Positions 59,255 to 64,000 of a stretch of DNA of 64,000 bases are shown in pieces. The notes under the pieces are model-generated. The model was not told the origin of the DNA. It saw only the letters and a program-made list of their open reading frames with translations, and did not search any database. Source of the DNA: Pleomorphomonas koreensis DSM 23070. GTDB taxonomy: Bacteria > Pseudomonadota > Alphaproteobacteria > Rhizobiales > Pleomorphomonadaceae. Numbering within the stretch: position 1 is the stretch's first letter; every line of letters begins with the position of its first letter. Location of the stretch: positions 310,526-374,525 of the forward strand of contig NZ_KE384327.1 of assembly GCF_000425185.1 (NCBI RefSeq), given 5' to 3'. Made by a program: the position numbers and the translations under genes.

Positions 59255-59728
59255 TCAGTTCTCCAGATGCGACTCCAGGAACCACAGCGCCTTGTCGAGG
59301 GCGCGCGAGTAGGCGGTGAGGATGTCGGCCGTGTCGGCGTCGCCGGCCTCGTCGGTCTGGTCGATGCCGTCGCGCACCGAGGCGGCGGCCTTGGCGTAGC
59401 GGTCGGTCAGTTCCTTGAGATGGGCGGCCTCGGCGGTGATGTCGGCCGGATAGGCCGGCAGGCGGGTGGCTGCCGCCGCGCCCTGCAACGTGCCATTGGC
59501 GATGCCGCCGAGCTGGACGATGCGCTCGGCCATGGTGTCGACGTGGACGTCGATCTCCGAGCGGAAGCCGTCGAGCATCTCGTGGATGGCGATGAAGCGT
59601 GGGCCCTTGAGGTTCCAGTGCGCCTGCTTGGTCAGGAGCGCCATGTCGATGCCGTCGGCGAGCAGGGCGCCGAGCACTTCGATGGAAACCTTCTTGGCAT
59701 TGGACTTCAGCGTATTGCGGGTCGTCAT
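59255..59728 (-). CDS. dps: DNA starvation/stationary phase protection protein Dps
   Basis: The 157-residue ferritin-like mini-ferritin has the ferroxidase motif AHWNLKGPRFIAIHEMLDGF with the family His and Glu/Asp ligands, then VHVDTMAERIVQLGG. It oxidises and stores iron and protects DNA. Start ATG 59728 with AAAGGAA upstream; a GTG one codon earlier is possible. It is convergent with the cobalt operon and divergent from metE. Confidence 0.94.
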   Translation of the reverse strand: MTTRNTLKSNAKKVSIEVLGALLADGIDMALLTKQAHWNLKGPRFIAIHEMLDGFRSEIDVHVDTMAERIVQLGGIANGTLQGAAAATRLPAYPADITAEAAHLKELTDRYAKAAASVRDGIDQTDEAGDADTADILTAYSRALDKALWFLESHLEN

Positions 59729-59866
59729 CACATCAATTCCTTTCGATCAGGCAATGGGGCCTTCGGGGATACATATCCGGATCCGTCGCGGCTCACGTAC
59801 CTTGAGCTACGTAGGTGGTGGATCCAGAGCTTCAAGTTGCAGGAATCCCTGAGGTGATCGTCATCC

Positions 59867-59886
59867 ATATAACGATATCTTTATAT
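59867..59886. promoter_or_regulatory. 20-bp palindromic operator, SahR/SamR-like, upstream of the metE leader
   Basis: ATATAACGATATCTTTATAT is a near-perfect palindrome (one mismatched pair). It ends five bases before the -35 box of the metE promoter. From memory it resembles the ATATAAAGATATCTTTATAT operator of ArsR-type methionine-cycle regulators in alphaproteobacteria. It could also serve the divergent dps gene. Confidence 0.55.
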
Positions 59887-59891
59887 CTTTG

Positions 59892-59919
59892 TTGACAGGG
59901 CGGCGGGATAGCCTATCAT
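59892..59919 (+). promoter_or_regulatory. Sigma-70-type promoter of the metE riboswitch transcript
   Basis: TTGACA (59892-59897) and TATCAT (59914-59919) have 16-bp spacing. The expected start near 59926 coincides with the first bases of the riboswitch. Confidence 0.7.
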
Positions 59920-59924
59920 CGGAT

Positions 59925-60152
59925 CGTCGTGGTTCTCCGCGTCGCCGTCGCGGCGGTGCGGAGCCAAGAGGGAATCCGGAAGGGCGTACGCCCCGGCCGG
60001 AGCTGCCCCCGCAACTGTCAGCGGCGAGCGTCCGATCCATTGATGTCACTGGGGCCATGGCCTCGGGAAGACGGAGCGGACGCGGTGACCCGCGAGCCAG
60101 GAGACCTGCCACGGCCACATGTCGTCATCGGGCGGGGTGTCCCGGTGGATCG
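59925..60152 (+). promoter_or_regulatory. Cobalamin riboswitch upstream of metE
   Basis: It has AAGAGGGAATCCGG, GAGCTGCCCCCGCAACTGT, the B12 box GCGAGCCAGGAGACCTGCC (60093-60110) and a P13 hairpin CATCGG/CCGGTG at 60126-60146. The P13 loop GCGGGG is complementary to CCCCGC of L5. P1 probably joins CGTGGT (59928-59933) to GCCACG (60108-60113). B12 should repress the B12-independent methionine synthase. Confidence 0.95.
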
Positions 60153-60210
60153 TCCGAACCGTCGGAGCCCGCAAGGGACGACCGGCGGCGGCGCGTCCGC
60201 TCGCCTTTGC

Positions 60211-60224
60211 CCCCAACTCTGGGG
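60211..60224 (+). promoter_or_regulatory. Hairpin covering the metE ribosome binding site
   Basis: CCCCA (60211-60215) pairs with TGGGG (60220-60224) around loop ACTC, eight bases before the ATG. The preceding bases CGTCCGCTCG and CTTTGCCCCCAA are shared with the nrdA leader, so both leaders have the same platform. Confidence 0.55.
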
Positions 60225-60232
60225 TTTCCACC

Positions 60233-62554
60233 ATGTCGCTTGCCATCGCCACGCTCGGCGCGCCACGCATCGGTCCGCGCCGCGAGCTGAAATTCGCCCT
60301 CGAAGCCTATTGGGCCGGCCGTCTTTGTGAAGCCGAACTTCTGGACACCGCCGCGCGTCTGCGTGCCGCCAACTGGCGGGACCAGGCCGCCCGCGGTGTC
60401 ACCGTCATACCCTCGAACGACTTCTCGCTCTACGACCAGGTGCTCGACACCGCCGCCCTGGTCGGCGCCGTGCCCGACGCCTACGGCTGGTCGGGCGGGC
60501 CGCTGTCGCTTCAGAGCTATTTCGCCATGGCGCGCGGCGCCGACGGCGGGGCCTGCGGCTGCGGCGGCAGTCATGCGGCGGGCGTCGCCGCCCTCGAAAT
60601 GACCAAGTGGTTCGACACCAACTACCACTATCTGGTGCCGGAATTCACCGCCGGCCAGCGCTTCTCTCTCGCCTCGACCAAGCCGGTCGATGAGTTCCGC
60701 GAGGCCAAGGCGCTCGGCATTCACACCCGGCCGGTGCTGGTCGGTCCGGTCACCTTCCTAAAGCTCGGCAAGGCGGCCGGCGGCTTCGATCCCCTGACGC
60801 TGCTCGACCGGCTGCTGCCGGTCTATGTCGACGTCCTGAAGCTGCTCGCCGCCCACGGCGCCGACTGGGTGCAGATCGACGAGCCGATCCTCGCCACCGA
60901 TCTCGACGACACCGCCCGCGCCGCCCTCGAACGCGCCTATGGCCTGATCGCCTCGGCGGTGCCGAAGCTGAAGGTGATGCTGGCGAGCTATTTCGGGCCG
61001 CTCGCCGACAATCTCGATCTGGCGCTGTCGCTGCCGGCCGCCGGCCTCCACCTGGATCTCGTGCGCGGCCGCGCCGATCTCGCGGCGATCGACGGTCGGG
61101 TGCCGGCCGGCAAGCGGCTGTCGCTCGGCGTCGTCGACGGCCGCAACGTCTGGCGCGCCGATCTCGACGCCCTCCTCGACCTCCTGCGGCCGATCGTCGC
61201 CCGCCGCGGCCTCGACCATCTGGAACTCGCCCCGTCCTGCTCGCTGCTGCACGTGCCGCACGACGTCGAGGCGGAGACCGATCTCGATCCGGAGACGAGA
61301 TCCTGGCTGGCCTTCGGCCGCCAGAAGATGGACGAGCTTGTCGCCCTCGGAAAGGCGCTCGAATCCGGGCCGGAAGCGGCGGCCGGCGCCATCGCAGCCT
61401 CGCGGGACGTGCGCCAATCGCGACGGACTTCGCCGCGCGTCATCCGCTCCGACGTGCGCGCCCGCCTCGCCGCCGTCACGCCGGCCATGGCGCGGCGCAA
61501 GTCGCCGTTTGCCGCGCGGTCGCCGGTGCAGCAGGCCCGTTTTGGCCTGCCGGCCTTTCCGACCACCACCATCGGCTCCTTCCCGCAGACCGCCGAGGTG
61601 CGGCGCGCCCGCCAGGCGTTCGGCAAGGGCGCGCTGACCGAGGCCGCCTACCGCGACCTCCTGAAAGCCGAGGCCGCCGCCTGCATCGGCTGGCAGGAGG
61701 AGATCGGTCTCGACGTGCTGGTGCATGGCGAGTTCGAGCGCAACGACATGGTGCAGTATTTCGGCGAGCGGCTCGACGGCTTCGCCTTCACCCGCCACGG
61801 CTGGGTGCAGTCCTACGGCTCGCGCTGCGTCAGGCCGCCGATCCTCTACGGCGACGTCGCCCGCCCCGAGCCGATGACCGTCGACTGGTGGCGCCATGCC
61901 CAGTCGCTGACGGCAAAGCCGGTCAAGGCCATGCTGACCGGACCGGTGACCATCCTCAACTGGTCCTTCGTGCGCGACGACCTGCCGCGCGACGTCGTCT
62001 GCCGGCAGATCGCTCTCTCACTGCGCGACGAGGTGGCCGATCTCGAAGCGGCCGGCGCCGCCATGATCCAGATCGACGAGGCGGCGCTGCGCGAGGGCCT
62101 GCCGATCCGGGCGGCCGAGCGGGGCGGCTATCTCGACTGGGCGGTGGAGAGCTTCCGGCTGACCGCCTCGGGCGTCGCCGACGCCACGCAGATCCACACC
62201 CACATGTGCTACTCGGAGTTCAACGACATCATCGCCTCGATCGCCGCCATGGACGCCGACGTCATCTCCATCGAGTGCTCGCGCTCGAAGATGGAGCTGC
62301 TCGCCGCCTTCGCCGATTTCCATTACCCCAACGACATCGGACCGGGCGTCTATGACATCCACTCGCCGCGCGTTCCGCCGGCCGGGGAGATGGCGCGGCT
62401 GATCCGGGCGGCGCTCGTCCGCCTGCCGGCCGAGCGCATCTGGATCAATCCCGACTGCGGCCTCAAGACGCGCGGCTGGCCGGAGGTGCGGGCGGCGCTG
62501 GTCAACATGGTGGCGGCGGCGCGCCAACTTCGCGCCGAAGCCGCCGGGGCCTGA
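60233..62554 (+). CDS. metE: Cobalamin-independent methionine synthase
   Basis: The 773-residue enzyme transfers methyl from methyltetrahydropteroyl-triglutamate to homocysteine. The N-terminal barrel (residues ~1-400, with [14 protein letters not shown]) and C-terminal catalytic barrel (~440-770) are both complete. Zinc ligands appear in [10 protein letters not shown] (His, Cys), SIECSRS (Glu) and NPDCGLKTR (Cys). Its riboswitch implies that MetH takes over when B12 is present. An upstream in-frame ATG at 60119 lies inside the riboswitch and is rejected. Confidence 0.97.
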   Translation: MSLAIATLGAPRIGPRRELKFALEAYWAGRLCEAELLDTAARLRAANWRDQAARGVTVIPSNDFSLYDQVLDTAALVGAVPDAYGWSGGPLSLQSYFAMARGADGGACGCGGSHAAGVAALEMTKWFDTNYHYLVPEFTAGQRFSLASTKPVDEFREAKALGIHTRPVLVGPVTFLKLGKAAGGFDPLTLLDRLLPVYVDVLKLLAAHGADWVQIDEPILATDLDDTARAALERAYGLIASAVPKLKVMLASYFGPLADNLDLALSLPAAGLHLDLVRGRADLAAIDGRVPAGKRLSLGVVDGRNVWRADLDALLDLLRPIVARRGLDHLELAPSCSLLHVPHDVEAETDLDPETRSWLAFGRQKMDELVALGKALESGPEAAAGAIAASRDVRQSRRTSPRVIRSDVRARLAAVTPAMARRKSPFAARSPVQQARFGLPAFPTTTIGSFPQTAEVRRARQAFGKGALTEAAYRDLLKAEAAACIGWQEEIGLDVLVHGEFERNDMVQYFGERLDGFAFTRHGWVQSYGSRCVRPPILYGDVARPEPMTVDWWRHAQSLTAKPVKAMLTGPVTILNWSFVRDDLPRDVVCRQIALSLRDEVADLEAAGAAMIQIDEAALREGLPIRAAERGGYLDWAVESFRLTASGVADATQIHTHMCYSEFNDIIASIAAMDADVISIECSRSKMELLAAFADFHYPNDIGPGVYDIHSPRVPPAGEMARLIRAALVRLPAERIWINPDCGLKTRGWPEVRAALVNMVAAARQLRAEAAGA

Positions 62555-62560
62555 GGGAAT

Positions 62561-62592
62561 GCGCGGCTTTCCGCTTTCCGGAAACGCCGCGC
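62561..62592 (+). terminator. Strong hairpin after metE
   Basis: GCGCGGCTTTCCG (from 62561) pairs with CGGAAACGCCGCGC (to 62592), with one bulged base. It has no T run. It is placed seven bases after the metE stop. Confidence 0.45.
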
Positions 62593-62679
62593 GTCCACAG
62601 CTCCTGCACAGGTCGCGTGAGGGGAACTACGTGGACCCCTCATGCCGCATTGACCCGACTCAGCAAGCGGTGGATACCA

Positions 62680-62900
62680 TCCGTTGAGCCGAGGTTCTCC
62701 GGATGCCACAACATCTGGAGCGAAGAGGGAAGCCGGTGCAAGGCCGGCGCTGCCCCCGCAACTGTAGGCGGGAAGCGGTCGATCCATTGATGCCACTGGT
62801 GCGCTGCACTGGGAAGGCGGATCGGCCGCCGAGACCCGCGAGCCAGGAGACCTGCCCCGGCCGATCGATTTGTCCTCGGGCGGGGTGCACCGGTGGATCG
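62680..62900 (+). promoter_or_regulatory. Cobalamin riboswitch upstream of nrdD
   Basis: It has CGAAGAGGGAAGCCGG, GCGCTGCCCCCGCAACTGT (near 62750), the B12 box GCGAGCCAGGAGACCTGCC (62838-62856) and TCGGGCGGGGTGCACCGG (62876-62893). As in the other two, that last segment has GCGGGG complementary to CCCCGC in L5. The 5' boundary is approximate. A weak promoter (TTGACC at 62650) lies just upstream. Confidence 0.93.
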
Positions 62901-62951
62901 TCGTCGTCGCGCGGCTGGGGCTTCCCCGCCGTCCTCGACCGCGTTCCGCCG

Positions 62952-62987
62952 CGTTCTTCGTCCTGATCTACCGGGTGCGGAAGAACG
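62952..62987 (+). promoter_or_regulatory. Hairpin covering the nrdD ribosome binding site
   Basis: CGTTCTTC (62952-62959) is the exact complement of GAAGAACG (62980-62987), which contains the Shine-Dalgarno GGAAG and ends next to the ATG. It differs in sequence from the GGGG-type platform of nrdA and metE but has the same logic. Confidence 0.5.
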
Positions 62988-64000
62988 ATGTCGGAAGTCA
63001 GTCCAGTCCAGCCTCCTCTCAGCGTCATCAAACGGTCGGGCGCGCTGGCGCCCTTCGATGCCGGCAAGATCCGGTCGGCCGTCGAGCGGGCCGGCGCCGC
63101 CACGGCCGAATTCCAGGCCGGCGAGGCGCAGCTCCTCGTCCTGCAGGCGGTGAAGGTGATCGCCCACCGCTTCGCCGGCCGCACGCCGTCGATCGAGGAG
63201 ATCCAGGACGTCGTCGAGCAGGTGCTGATCTCGGCCAACCACTTCTCGACGGCCCGCGCCTACATCGTCTACCGCGAGCAGCGGGCCCGCCTCCGGCGCG
63301 ACGCCAACACCGTCGTCGACGTCGTCGCCTCGATCGACGAATATCTCGACCGGGCCGACTGGCGGGTCAACGCCAACGCCAACCAGGGCTATTCGCTGGG
63401 CGGGCTGATCCTCAACGTTTCCGGCAAGGTGACGGCCAACTACTGGCTCTCCCACGTCTATCCGCCCGAGGTCGGCCGCGCCCACCGCGACGGCGACATC
63501 CACATCCACGACCTCGACATGCTCTCCGGCTATTGCGCCGGCTGGTCGCTCCGGACGCTGTTGACCGAAGGCCTCAACGGCGTGCCGGGCAAGGTGGAGG
63601 CCGGGCCGCCCAAACACCTCACGAGCGCCGTCGGCCAGATCGTCAATTTCCTCGGCACGCTCCAGAACGAATGGGCCGGCGCCCAGGCCTTCTCCTCCTT
63701 CGACACCTACATGGCGCCCTTCATCCGCAAGGACCGGCTCACCTACGAGGATGTCCGTCAGTCGATCCAGGAGCTGATCTACAACCTCAACGTCCCCTCG
63801 CGCTGGGGCACCCAGACGCCGTTCACCAACCTGACCTTCGACTGGGTCTGCCCCGACGACCTGAAGGATCAGGTGCCGATCATCGGCGGCGTCGAGATGG
63901 ACTTCCGCTATGGCGAGTTGCAGGCCGAGATGGACCTGATCAACCGCGCCTACATGGAGGTGATGACCACGGGCGACGCCAAGGGCCGCGTCTTCACCTT
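62988..64000 (+). CDS. nrdD: Anaerobic (class III) ribonucleoside-triphosphate reductase, N-terminal part (3' end outside window)
   Basis: The frame is open from the ATG at 62988 to the window edge (about 337 residues). An ATP-cone is at residues ~12-105 (VIKRSGALAPFDAGKIRSAV, IEEIQDVVEQVL). The catalytic domain begins ANANQGYSLGGLILNVSGKV and includes HRDGDIHIHDLD and GYCAGWSLRTLL with the thiyl-radical Cys. NVPSRWGTQTPFTNLTFDW is typical of NrdD. The glycyl-radical C-terminus and the activase nrdG would lie beyond the window. The B12 riboswitch in front parallels that of nrdAB. Confidence 0.94.
   Translation, partial: MSEVSPVQPPLSVIKRSGALAPFDAGKIRSAVERAGAATAEFQAGEAQLLVLQAVKVIAHRFAGRTPSIEEIQDVVEQVLISANHFSTARAYIVYREQRARLRRDANTVVDVVASIDEYLDRADWRVNANANQGYSLGGLILNVSGKVTANYWLSHVYPPEVGRAHRDGDIHIHDLDMLSGYCAGWSLRTLLTEGLNGVPGKVEAGPPKHLTSAVGQIVNFLGTLQNEWAGAQAFSSFDTYMAPFIRKDRLTYEDVRQSIQELIYNLNVPSRWGTQTPFTNLTFDWVCPDDLKDQVPIIGGVEMDFRYGELQAEMDLINRAYMEVMTTGDAKGRVFT

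Noticed and set aside
60119..60232. Upstream in-frame start of metE
   Set aside because: It lies inside the cobalamin riboswitch; the ATG at 60233 begins the conserved protein and follows the expected hairpin.

Overview
The window is GC-rich chromosomal DNA from an alphaproteobacterium. The likely order is Hyphomicrobiales (Rhizobiales): the gene order rplU-rpmA-(GNAT)-obgE-proB-proA-nadD-rsfS-rlmH-envC-ctpA-polysaccharide deacetylase-rppH is typical of that group, and the RNA elements and small dispersed palindromes fit. A family such as Pleomorphomonadaceae is possible but is only a guess. Coding density is high, many neighbours overlap by ATGA, and no phage, insertion sequence or CRISPR array is visible.

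Layout. Bases 1-9166 (+) hold the end of dapC, ftsK, a DUF523 gene, an NmrA-like reductase and leuS-lptE-holA. Bases 9259-22094 (-) are the housekeeping operon from rplU down to two tandem Nudix genes, followed by a tRNA-Ser(CGA) on the + strand. Bases 22785-24003 hold a DUF2934 gene and a potassium-channel-like protein with a C-terminal zinc ribbon. Bases 24008-31104 are a sugar ABC importer with a cytosolic apiosidase-like hydrolase and a divergent ROK regulator, with a clear palindrome between them.

Bases 31161-35376 are a cobalamin riboswitch followed by a class I ribonucleotide reductase. Its small subunit has Phe at the radical-tyrosine position, as in Mn/Fe class Ic enzymes. Bases 36073-56138 are a roughly 20 kb catabolic island. 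It contains PdxA2, an iron alcohol dehydrogenase, a DHDPS-family lyase, a D-2-hydroxyacid dehydrogenase and a divergent LarA-type protein with the complete nickel-pincer cofactor set LarC-LarE-LarB. It continues with a sigma-54 activator and its promoter, a dipeptide-type ABC transporter, a cytosolic BNR (sialidase-fold) protein, a DUF1537 acid-sugar kinase, a GntR/FCD regulator and a hydratase. This reads as uptake and breakdown of a hydroxy-acid or sugar-acid compound that needs a nickel-dependent racemase or epimerase, and it is the best candidate here for an undescribed system.

Bases 56181-56921 hold two tiny genes (one DUF3563) that share an upstream palindrome. Bases 56927-64000 are cobalamin-linked: a variant cobalamin riboswitch with cbtB-cbtA and an unknown membrane protein, then dps, then two more cobalamin riboswitches in front of metE and nrdD (nrdD runs off the window). 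The three full-length riboswitches control B12-independent enzymes (NrdAB, MetE, NrdD), and each ends in a hairpin that covers the ribosome binding site. This implies that B12-dependent NrdJ and MetH are encoded elsewhere in the genome.
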